From NCBI GenBank assembly GCA_023846275.1, contig CM043871.1, positions 34,378,578 to 34,442,577 on the forward strand: DNA of 64,000 nucleotides, read 5' to 3'. The notes below the pieces were generated by a model that worked only from the letters and a program-made list of their open reading frames with translations, did no database searches and was not told where the DNA came from. A program made the position numbers and the translations under genes. Source of the DNA: Vanilla planifolia (taxonomy: Eukaryota; Streptophyta; Magnoliopsida; Asparagales; Orchidaceae). This document shows, piece by piece, positions 44,001-54,745 of this stretch. Numbering within the stretch: position 1 is the first letter of the stretch; each line of letters begins with the position of its first letter.

Positions 44001-47000
44001 GAAGTACTTAATAAAAATTGCTTGTTTTACAAATCTTGTAGAAGTTTTTGAAATAAAAATTGTGAAGTATTTGATTTGAGTGAGGGTGGTCAAGTCAATG
44101 GTTTGGTTGCAAAAAGGGAGCAAAGAAAAAGTTGAATTGGGTGAAATGATTTGGAAAGGATTTGATTTAACAGCATTCATGATTAGCATGAGAATTGAAA
44201 GGTGTTAGGATCACAATTTCCATGTTAGGTTGATCTACAGAGGGTGAGGGAGGGGATAAAGTGTATAAATAAGTTGGATGCCCAACCATTTTTACCTTTC
44301 AAGCTTTCTGAATTTCTCCCTTCTTTAAACTCGAGGTTCCTTCTTGCATTCTCCTTCCATCAAAATAGAAAGTCACAATGCAATCATCCTTTAGCAAGAA
44401 TTGTCAACTACATGTTGAAGGACCACGACTTGGAGTGATCTCTTTTGCCTGTTGTGAACATTAGGTTGGATGCAAAGGGAACTTGGTTGAATGCCAAGAT
44501 GGTCAAGTGTGAGTTTTTGATTCCTCATTTTTCTCTTTAAAATGGATTTAAGGTGCCATTTAGGTAACATTGGGTGGACATCTTTTGACAATTTGGTTTG
44601 ATTTCTGCCTAAGTCTTAGTCAATGTCATGGTGATTTTGTGAGGAGTTCATTCAGTACTTGCGACAAAAGAACAAGGAGTAGCACTTGGATCTCTTGAAA
44701 ATGCACTTCTGTAGGGAAAACATCTCAAAGTTCAACAGCAATGTCCTCCCCAAGCCTAGAGGAAGGATTAAAGTAGTTGAGGTGTTGATGTCCATGTCTT
44801 CATGGTGCTTAGAGTTCAAGTTGGCAATGTTTTAGAAGATGATTAGAAGCAAGTCATGGAGGAGACTTCCTTAGTGCATGGCAGAGGACGAATCTAGTTT
44901 GAAGATGAAGGTGTATTGTTTGGACTAGTTGTCTTGGGGAGGGAATTATAATGTTCCACCACTAGTTGGACAAAGGATGCACTTTTTAACTTCAAAGGAT
45001 TTGGGTGTAGATTTTGAAGAAGTTAGGGCAGTTTCCTAGGTTGTAAATGAAGGAGAGTGCCATAATAATGTGACCTAATATAGTAGATGTCCTAATAGGC
45101 TCTCTTATGGTGCTCTTAAATGTGATTTTTTTGAACTCCATTCTCGAATGTTCACCACAAGACTAGGGGACGAGCATGGTGGCAAAGTCGTCATTGGTAG
45201 TTTTGCTAAGGCTGATATAGCCCGGCTAACCAACTACGTTCGCTTGGTTGGCAGTGTGTGGGAGGATGGTAGGTATAGCAACAATAGGTTGTCATGAACT
45301 TAGCAGGGATTGGAGTAGTGTTGAGGGGTAAAACTTCTTAGGCATGGACCTTATTGGGTTAAGAAACAGAGAATTTGGGTTTTGAACTTTCTTGTCCTTA
45401 CCATAGTAAGGTGGGTGCACCATTGCAAAAGACGACTAGGGTAGTATTGATTGTAACATCTAGGTCTTTGCATGAGCCTTCATCAAGGGTGGTCGTGCTT
45501 TTGCTTTCGAAGCACTTGTGTGACTATGCTTTTCCTGTATGTAGTGGAGTAACTAGCTCAAGAGCATGACATTACCATGGAATTGGTCAACAAGCATTGT
45601 GAAGAGGTGACACAACTCTAGAATAAGCTTACCTTTGCAGTGGATAGGCTAGCAAGGCTGAAGTAGAGCGGGATGAGATGGTTGGTGGTACTATATAACA
45701 CTGACGTTATTTGCTGAAATGACAAGGCGATTTAAGCAGCTTATGAGAAGGAAGCTGTTACTTAAGTTCAAGCCAAGTAACTGGCCGAGGAGGTTGCTGC
45801 CCTTTGCACATAGAATGGGGAACTCCAAGTGGAGCTAGTTATGATTTGAGCACCAGGACTAGAGGAGGTGATTACAAAATACAAATATTTCATGGATTTG
45901 TCTTACCAATGTTCCAAATTGTCAAAGGTTATTGGGAGTAGGCCAACTTGCTCTTATGGTTGAAGTAGAAGATGATTGTGGGTGACCTTATGAAAGTGCA
46001 TCCGATCGAAGCCCTATGCCTACCTATGGCTCTCATTCATCTAGAACCTCGCTTGAAAACCTTGGAGGGCCAAGCTACTCACTATTTGGTTGCCTTGGTT
46101 GCACTTAGATATGTTGTTGATGAAGAATAAGGGAGGAAGGAAGCTAAGACGAGGAAGATGGTGCAAAGTATTGCGATGAGGCCACTTAATTGATTTACCC
46201 GATACCTATATCTCTTTTTTCTTCTTTTCTCTATATATGTACATGTTTGAACAAATTAAATTTAAGTAGAGAATTCTCTTTGTAAACTTGTCTTGGAATT
46301 TCACACTTGGATGTTTGGGCATCAATTCCTTTGTTTCTATGAGGGCACAAGACTTAATTTCTATATAACTTGAAAGAAAATCATTACCTATTTGGTTCGG
46401 TTAGGTGATTCGATTGGTTTTCTTGAAATAGGTTTATAATGTAAATTAGCCTCTAAGTCCAGGTGTACAAGAAAGTTTGGCCGTAATTTTTAAGGCTTTT
46501 GAGACCAAGCTATTGAATAATTGATGCGAGGGGTTAAAATGAGGGTATTCTGGGCTCGTTGTAACTCGAACTAGTATAAGTCAAGCATTGAATTAGCAAG
46601 AAGTAGCTCCAATCCAAATTTGGCCAATTTGCATAGTGGGGAATTTCTCATGCCTTAGTTGTCAAGCTACCTCGTTTAGGATAGTCAGGGCCAATGATAA
46701 AGATTCTAGCCAAATCCTATTTGTGCAATGATGAATCTTGGAGATTGATGGGTCAGTGCTCATGGGGGTGGTCAAGTTGCCCAACTGAGAGACTTAGCTA
46801 AATCAAATGTGACGAAGGGTGATCCTTATCCCAAAGCGACTTGGTTATTAAACAAGGCTGATATTGTGGGTGCTTCTTTGTAGGAGACACAAGCAGTTGC
46901 CAATGTTAATGTTGAGGAAAATTTAGCTAGATCTTATTTCCTATCTTTTGTTCGAACAAGGCTTGCTTGATGTGTGGCCCTTAAGCTGTTTTGCTCAAGC

Positions 47001-50000
47001 ACTATCCATCCAACAGATAGCCTTCAATAATTTAGCTAGTTGGATTTATGCTGTGTAGGTTAGTTCAACTGAATATGCCTTCGTCAAAATGGTGTTGATT
47101 TTTCAATGCAATGGTCAAACAATCACAAAAGGATGGGGTCAACTATAAAATCTCTATAAGTTGTCACTTTGCCAAGTTTGCGTTAAGATTTTGTGAAGAG
47201 AATTTTGTAGTTGGTATGCTTTTAGCCCCACTACTACTATGATGATGAAAAGTTTATCCCATGCTTCATCGAGCTTGCCAACCTTGGCCACCTGTTTGGT
47301 GTTTTTTTACTTTGCATGGGATTGGGTCTTTTGGCATGGACTCTTGGTTTCGCAATTGTTTGTTATAATACCTTCCAGCACGTTGGTGAACGATAAGTTG
47401 GCTTAGTGTTGCTTTCAGCCTAGATGTCTCAAGGGGCTTGAGATTTGCTAGGTGTGCTTCTACATTCTTAGCATTCATTATGGCTAGCTTTCCTCTGGGA
47501 AAGAAGGCTATATCCTCAACTCTTGTTAACAACACCTCTGTTTATATGATGATGGTCTTGGCTCTGTACAAGTATTAGAGTGGAGTCCGCGATCGATGAA
47601 GTGGGCATGATGTGATACTCCTGAAGCACACGATGATGTGTATCTGCTCAGTTGGACCTTTTCCTATCTGAACAAACATGGAGGATTTCCAGTATGTTCT
47701 GTTGGTGCTTTTCAGTATATCAGGCACATTTGAGGGCGATCCATTTGTTTTTTGAGCAATTGACCTCTGTACTGTCAAATGATTGACCAGTTTTTTTTTT
47801 ATGATGGCCAGAGGCAGACCTAACGTGTACACAATGCCAGTTTGCCAAAAATTTGATTATCTGGGAGCTTTTCATGATCTACACTTGTTTAACTTCAATC
47901 TACCTAAGTAGTCGACCAAGATTAAGAGGAAATGCTAGTTGTAGGAGGCTATAGGGAATGTGCTACGAAAGTTTATTTCGCAGAGAGTGCAGGACCAGGA
48001 TGTTTTGACTTGGCACAGCTGGTAGGCTTGCGAGAAAATGAAGGCATGCAGCTGATACTGATGCACCGACGTGCATACTTCTCGGCATTATGTACGTTTC
48101 CAGGCTAATAATAGCCTTACAAATCACTCAAATGACTAGGGTTCTCTTGTTGGCTTAGCTGCTACACATTCCCTCATGGATCTAGCACGGATTTCTTGAG
48201 CCTCGAATGGGCAAAGATGTTTCTATAGTGATCTGCTGAAGGATTGGTGACTGAGCTGACCATCTTCCAGTGGATAACTTGCATCCTTTTTGTTGGAGTT
48301 GGTCTGCTTCCTTGTTGGATAAAGGAACAAAACTGTTGGAAAACTTACCAGTTAGTTCATTTTGTATAGAGCAGGCTGAATAACTATTGCCTGGAGTGTA
48401 CAGGAGGTTGGTTTGATTAGTTCCTCGGTTAAGTTCATAACATCATTCCTGGCGAGGTAGGTTTCTTGCTAATTTTCTTCTCTAGGGATGCAGGACGATT
48501 TGATCTGAGTAAACTAGGCGATAGCTTCTTGGGCTAGATCTCTATATTTATCAGGATCTCGTCATGGGTCTCAATGTTGCCTTTGAACAATGAGCTAACA
48601 GTTGTTGACGATCCGAATTGAGCATATGTCTAATCCCTGAAGATGATGTGCATGCCTTGGAACCACGCTGGACTGGTTGATCAAGATTATGTCTGCCTCA
48701 CAGTGCTTTCCCGAAGCTCTGTCGACAAAGAGATGCCATGAGATGGGCTAATTTGGACTTGGGAATATGTTGATGGTAAACAACTATGCAATGAAGTCGG
48801 CTAGATTCCTTGGGCATATGATGGATATGCTTAATCCATTGATCCATTATTGCTTTGATTGAATGAGCGTAGAAGTATGTGTGGTTGGATCTCTATGATG
48901 AGGCCAAGGCTAGTTTCTCCATGACTTGATGTCTTATTTCTATCCCACAAGAAGCATGACTTATGATCTTCTCATAATAAACTAATAGTAAGGAGATTAT
49001 ACTCAAAACCATTTACACTATCATTTCTAAAGAAGATCTCCCCAAATTAGTGATGTGATTGCAGCATCCTCCATCTCTTGATGCCATGGATGTCATTTTT
49101 TCTGGCTCTTGTTTCATGGGCAACCGTTCAAGCATCTCATGCTTACAGTGATTTCACCATGGAAGCATAACCACAAAAATTAATCATTTCATGGCCGAGC
49201 ACCAAACAGTTTGTGTCCCCTTGATTTGTGAAGTGTAATTGCCACATGAGACGTGAGGTGCCTATGGATATCCATGTCAAGGATGATCTATGATATTCAG
49301 TGTATTGCTTGATGGCACATACATAAAAAATATGCCCATGTTGATTACAATTAAAGCACATTATATGAGGTATAGCATGCACGTAAAATATTATTTGGTT
49401 CTTGGATGCGATGTGTGATCGTACAAACTTGTTTCTTGTAACATAAGTCATGTACTCAAAAGCTTTTTTTTTTTTTTTTTCTTGAAACACATGTTCATTT
49501 GCTGGATGCTAAATTTGTCCTTGGTAGCTTTTGTACTGCTTAACAATTTACTTTTTCTATTGCTTTGTAAACTCAATCTGTTATTCAAAAATGCTTTCTA
49601 TTAATTTTCCATGTGACTGATCTTTTACTTAATTCTTATGTGTTTCTTCTCTTTTTCCAGTGTTCAAAAAGCAAATCTTTGCGTCTTAAACCTTTTTAAC
49701 TAGACGTTTTCATCCAATTGACTTCTCTCTTTTGATTTTATCAATGTGTCTTTCTTCAGAAACAGGCATTCTGGTTCTTTCTTCTCGTCTTTTGTTTAAC
49801 CATGGAGCAGTCTTTTTCTTTGCCTTATTCTTTTATTATATTTCCTTGATAAGTTAAGCCCTGGGCATCAATTCTTTTATGTTGTCTGAACTTGCTTGAC
49901 ACCATTTCTAATAGATCTTCATCTTCATCCAAGCTTTTCGAACAATCCCTTTTTGCTTTCTTTCTTGTTGTTTATAGTTATTGAATGAGCCCATGGGGAA

Positions 50001-52055
50001 GCCCATTTTGAGTTTTCTTTGATGATAGCAGGTATCATTGGATCCCACTGTAACAAAGCAATCGAGAACCTTTCTTGTGGTTGAAGTAATAGACGATTCA
50101 TTGTAACTTTTCTGCTGTGATCTAACATAACTTTTCTGCTACCTGCTGTTTGAATTATCCTGTTACAGAGGAATGAAATCAATCATAATGACTTCGTTTT
50201 CCAAATCAGATTTTGAATGCGGAAGAAGAAATTAAGCGAAGAAGTGCTCAGCCATCTCTCAGTCGCTCCCCTGTTCCTCAACAAGCTGAAGCACCCATCG
50301 ACATGGGTCATGCCGCGAAGAATCCTCCCAAAATAACTGTCGAGGTGAACTTCGGTGATGCGGGAGGTGAGTCAGATGCTTTAGTCAACCGAAGCAATCA
50401 AGCACGGCAATGGCCTCATGCCCAAGGTGTACCTTCATCACCTGCCTCTATTGGGAGACATCAACATTGCCCTTCCCAACCTAACATGGTAATTTGTTAT
50501 GGAAGTTTAGCTATCTTGCTATTCGATATATTCATTGCTTGCTTATTCCTTAATTCTTCTTTGAAGCTTCACTTAAAAGGCATCATAATGTGATTATTTG
50601 TTATTGTTTGTGCATCATCAGAAGAGATCACTTCAACCATACAAACATCTTGCTAGGTATACACCTAGATTATGCTTATTGGAATGAATGATTAGAATTA
50701 AGTGACATTTAATTAGTCGTGATGAGAAAATGATTAAGAAATGAAGTAGATGTATAAAGACAATTGTGTTTTTGATGGTTTAGAATTTTTAACAACGATA
50801 ATTGTACGATAATACTGTCGATTTCAAGATGCAAATTATTTGAACATAATGTGAGATCACAAAAGTAATAAACCCATCAAACTTGATATCATACCGATGA
50901 CATTCATGTGGTACTTTGGCAGGCTCTGATTGATTTAAGAAACACGCTTCATCACCGTACGTCGAGCTCCTTGATGGAGGTTTTGCTATCTTGCTGTTGG
51001 ATAAATTCATTGCTTGGTTATTCCTTAATTCTAAAAAACATCATAATGTGAATATTTGTTATTGCTTGTGCATCCCTAGAAGAGATCCCTTCAACCTTAC
51101 AAACACCTTGCTAGGTATACAATTAGGTTATATTTATTGTGTATATGATTATAATGAAATGAAATTTGGTAAGTCAGTGATGAGAAAATGATGTATGAAA
51201 TAAAATAGATGCATAAAGATATTTTTTTTTTATCTTGTGAGAGTGAAATTAAGTAAGAACGTTATGATAATATCATTGATTTCAAGTTATAACTCACGAT
51301 GTTGAACGTAATGTGAGATCACAAAGGTAATAAACTCATCAAAGTTGACATCATACTGATAACGTTCCTTGCTATCAACATGGCCCTTCCTAGTCTAACA
51401 TGGTAATTTCTTATGGAAGTTTAGCTATCTTGCTATTGGATATATTCATTGCTTGCTTATTCCTTGATTCTTCTTTGAAGCTTCACTTTAAAGGCATCAT
51501 AATGTGATTATTTGTTTATGTTTGTGCACCCTCATAAAACATTACTTAAACTTTATAAACGTCTTGTTAGGTACACTTAGGTTATATTTATTTGAATGTA
51601 TATGATTATAATAAAGTGACATATGATAAGTCATGATAAAAAAATGCTATATAAAATAAAATAGATATATAAAGATAAAATTATTTTTGATCTTGTGAGA
51701 AAGTGAGGTTAAGCATGAATGGCATGATACTATTGTTAATTTCAAGTTGTAACCCAGGAGGTTGAACGTAATGTGAGATCACAAAGATAATAAATCCATC
51801 AAACTTGACATTGTATCGATAACATTCTTTGCTTTGGAACTCTGGCAGGCTATGACTGTTCGAGGAAGCACGCTTCATCACGCTACATCGAGCTCCATGA
51901 TGGTTGGCTCTATGGTGAGCCCATCGCGTTTTGCTCTAGCGGCTCATTCGACGAGCCTACCGTTGGCTTCCATTTCGGGCACCCATTTTGCAGGATCCTC
52001 GCCTTCTCCTGCTGCATCGGGCGGTGCTTCCTCGGCCCTTGGGGAAGCTAAATGA
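35045..52055 (+). CDS. uncharacterised plant protein, four exons
   Basis: I do not recognise a characterised family. Exons 35045-35479, 38512-38625, 50210-50488 and 51849-52055 all join in phase 0 with good GT-AG sites, giving 344 residues. The N-terminus (MVAISLYRGNLHRVPDIPRR) is basic and looks conserved, because it is well formed and has no low complexity. Residues about 55-145 are acidic and Gly/Ser/Glu-rich, probably disordered. Exon 2 (residues 146-183) is a charged helix of likely coiled-coil type (DNLDALDNKEVRKRDLQNKL). Exon 3 has a Pro/Ser stretch and the segment PPKITVEVNFGDAGGE. Exon 4 is Ser/Ala-rich and ends SGGASSALGEAK. No signal peptide or membrane helix is seen. Intron 2 is 11.6 kb and filled with retroelement remains; intron 3 is a tandem repeat array. 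The first ATG in good context was chosen as start. Confidence 0.78.
38626..41480. other. intron 2 (5' part) of the uncharacterised gene
   Basis: A/T-rich intronic DNA with no supported gene. Open frames here (for example 38524-38802, which only reads through exon 2) are chance. Confidence 0.5.
42700..46200 (+). pseudogene. decayed coding-like region, probable transposon protein
   Basis: One or two frames on the + strand stay protein-like for long stretches but are interrupted by many stops. Around 44640-45050 reading gives blocks such as HFCRENISKFNSNVLPKPRG and CLEFKLAMF. Around 45720-46000 a charged coiled-coil-like block reads LAEEVAALC then NGELQVELVM. Most stops fall where CAG, CAA or CGA would fit, so C-to-T decay explains them. 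I cannot name the family; a retroelement gag-like or plant transposon protein is the best guess. It lies inside intron 2 of the uncharacterised gene, in the same orientation. Confidence 0.45.
47250..48760 (-). mobile_element. Ty3/gypsy pol remnant (RNase H and integrase)
   Basis: On the - strand the order fits gypsy pol. RNase H starts near 48750 with WHLFVDRASGKHCEADIILI and continues to FTQIKSSCIPREEN (about 48475-48520). An integrase region follows, with GLPLAIIKKKLVNHLTV (47770-47825) replacing the usual GLP-x-x-I-I-x-D-N-G block, so the catalytic Asp is lost. The post-integrase motif HQRAGRYYNKQLRNQ lies near 47345-47395. Many stops and frame changes make it dead. Protease and reverse transcriptase are not seen, and no LTR was identified. 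It sits antisense inside intron 2 of the uncharacterised gene. Confidence 0.75.
49143..49490 (-). mobile_element. CCHC zinc-knuckle ORF remnant
   Basis: A - strand open frame of 115 residues contains CFNCNQHGHIFYVC, an exact C-x2-C-x4-H-x4-C zinc knuckle as found in retroelement gag or LINE ORF1 proteins. It lies 0.4 kb upstream, on the same strand, of the gypsy RNase H remnant. It could be the gag of that element after loss of protease and reverse transcriptase, or a separate element. No start or partner domain is clear. Confidence 0.5.
50489..51848 (+). repeat. three-unit array with exon-edge copies in intron 3
   Basis: Three head-to-tail units begin near 50480, 50978 and 51366. Shared phrases are 'tttagctatcttgctatt', 'attcattgcttg', 'catcataatgtga', 'gtgagatcacaaa' and 'aataaa.ccatcaaa'. 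Unit 1 ends in a copy of the exon 4 acceptor and 5' part (50921-50979). Unit 3 begins with a copy of the exon 3 end plus its donor (about 51374-51402). The duplication therefore spanned exon borders. Confidence 0.88.
50923..50979 (+). other. candidate in-frame cassette exon (exon 4 copy)
   Basis: TTTGGCAG precedes 50923 and GAG/GT follows 50979. The 57 bases encode 19 residues without a stop (ALIDLRN...SSSLME) and resemble the start of exon 4 (AMTVRGSTLHHATSSSMMV). Flanking exons are phase 0, so inclusion would keep the frame. Use in real transcripts is not known. Confidence 0.4.
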
Positions 52056-52331
52056 TGATGCTTCTTGTGGAGGGAATGAGACATTTGCCTTCTTTATGTG
52101 AATTGGAAATAGGAAGGCATTGAGATGAGAGTTTTTGTTCTTTAGAAGAGAAACTTCTTATGGTATGATATGTTGCATGTCATGTTGTAATGTTATGTAT
52201 TGGTTCAATTGACATGTTGAAGTGTTTTGGGTGTTTTTAAAGCTGCTTAACTATTCAACAATTGTATCAAATAAACCCTAAGTCAATTAAAAAATAGTCA
52301 ATGATTTGTGTTTATTTATCATAAGTGAATG

Positions 52332-52356
52332 AATATATATATATATATATATATAT
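52332..52356. repeat. AT dinucleotide run
   Basis: About 12 AT units lie 280 bases after the stop codon of the uncharacterised gene, beyond its likely 3' UTR. Confidence 0.85.
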
Positions 52357-52404
52357 CAAAAAATGAGTTAAGAAATAAAATTAAAAAACATATTATAAAT
52401 TAGC

Positions 52405-52990
52405 ATTTTTTAGGTCAGAAAAATTAAATGAATACAATGGTGAAAGAAATCAACAAACAAAGTTTAAGCTATTTTTTTTAATCATAATGGTTTATTTATC
52501 ATGACTAATTTTTAAAAATTGTATAAAATATATTTTATTTAAATAATAGGTAAAAAACATTAACACTTTTATGTGAAGCTAACATTTAGATGAGACATTT
52601 GGTTTGGTAATATTATATTATATAATATTGCTTGAATATTTTAATTTTAATTTGTTGATATTTTTGAAATAATATTTAAATCACTTATATGTAAACAATA
52701 CTTAAGTATTAATAATTTTGGTATTAAAATAAAAATAAAACAATATTTAAATAACATTTAACTAAATAATAAAAAATGTTGCCCAATTTTAAACAGTAAT
52801 AATGGCTAAATAATATTTTTATTTATGTTTTAATATTATCTAAATATTGTTTAACTAAACAAACCATTCATGTCTATTTTTCATAAGTGAGTGAATATAT
52901 ACATAAACCATTATGATTAAACAAAATAGTTTAAACTTTGTTTGTTTATTTCTTTTATTATTGTATTCATTTAATTTTTTTGACCTAAAA
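52405..52990. repeat. inverted copy at the head of the 620 bp array
   Basis: About 52405-52495 is the reverse complement of about 52903-52990. Both contain the block reading 'aaaatgaatac'/'gtattcatttaa' and 'aatcataatggttt'/'aaaccattatgatt'. The arms are roughly 90 bases with a 400-base spacer. Confidence 0.75.
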
Positions 52991-54745
52991 ATGTTATTTT
53001 ATTTCTTACTCATTTTTTGAGAGAGGTTGAGTGAATATGTTTTTTTTTTCTTGAAATGTTTTCTTGTTTAATTTAGAAAAAGATGCTTTTTTTAATTTCT
53101 CTATGATCATTCTTTTTTAAAAAAATGATATAAAAGGTCATTTTATTTAAATAATTGGTAAAAAAAACCATTGACAATTTCATTTGAAACTAACATTTAT
53201 ATGAGATATTTGGTTTGATAGTATTACATTATATAATATTACTTAAATATTTTAAATTTTTAATTTGTTGATATTTAAAAATAATATGTACATCACGTAT
53301 ATATAAAACGATATTTGCATACAAATAATTTTGATATTAAAAATAAAAATAAAAGATTATTTACATATCATTCAAATAAATAATAAAAAACTATTTACTA
53401 GTTTCTTATAATAATATTTAAATAACATTTTTATTTATATTTTAATTATCTAAATAATTTTTGACTAAACAAATTATATATTTTTATTTTTCAGTAAATA
53501 TGTAAACCATTATGATTAAACAAAATGGTTTAAACTTTGTTGTTTGATTTCTTTTATTAATGTTTTAATTTTATTTTTCTCACCTTAAAAATGTTAATTT
53601 ATAATATCTTATTTTTTAATTCTTACTAATGTTTGAGAGAGTTTAAATGACTACAAGTTAGGTACATACATTTTTTATTGAATGTTTATATTTGTATTTT
53701 AGAAAATGCTTTGTTTGAGTTTCTCTAAGTTATTATTAATATAACCCATGATCATTTTTTTTAAATTATATAAAAATTATTTTATTTAAATAATAGGTAA
53801 AAAACATTAACAATTTTATATGAAACTAACATTTAGATGAGACATTCTGTTTGATAATATAACATAATATTACTTAAAGATTTTAATTTTTAATTTGTAA
53901 TATTTTAAAATAATATTTAAATCACTTATATGTAAACAATATTTTATTAATAATTTTGACATTAAAATAAAAATAAAACATTATTTAGATAACATACAAA
54001 TAAATAATAAAAAAATATTGCCCAATTTTAGACAATAATTATGGCTAAATAATATTTTTATTTATATTTTAATATTATTGAAATATTGTTTAACTAAACA
54101 AACCATTCATGTTTTTTTTTTCATAATTGAGTGAATATATATATAAACCATTATGATTAAACAAAATGGTTTAATTTTTTTTTTATTTCTTTTATTATTG
54201 TATTTATTTAAATTTTTTGACCTAAAAAATGTTAATTTACATTATGTTATTTATTTTATTTCTTATGTTTTGAGAGAAATTGAGTCAAGGGTTAGGAATA
54301 TACTTTTTTTCCTTGAGTTTTTTTTGTTGTAAGTTAGAACAAGATGTTTTGTTTGAATTTCTCTATGATCATTCTTTTTTAAAAAGATAATATAAAAAAC
54401 CATTTCATTTAAATAATAGGTAAAAACATTTATAATTTTATATGAAACTAACATTTAGATGAGATATTTGGTTTGATTATATTATATTATGTAATATTAC
54501 TTAAAAATTTTAAATTTTTAATTTGTTGGTATTTTTAAAATAATATTTAAATAACTTATATGTAAACAATACTTAAGTATTAATAATTTTGATATTAAAA
54601 ATAAAAATAAAACATTATTTAGATAATATAAAACTAAATAATAAAAACATATAACCCAATTTTAGACAACAATAATGGCTAAATAACATTTTTATTTATA
54701 TTTTAATATCACCTGAATAACATTTAAGTAAATAAACCATTCTTG
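52540..54745. repeat. four-unit ~620 bp tandem array
   Basis: Units recur at steps of about 606, 640 and 621 bases, judged from the 'ttggtttgataatatt' type block (about 52600, 53206, 53846, 54467). Other marks are 'aaccattatgattaaaca' (52908, 53507, 54145) and 'gacctaaaaatgtt'. Units are diverged by indels and substitutions. The array is very A/T-rich and non-coding. Confidence 0.85.
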
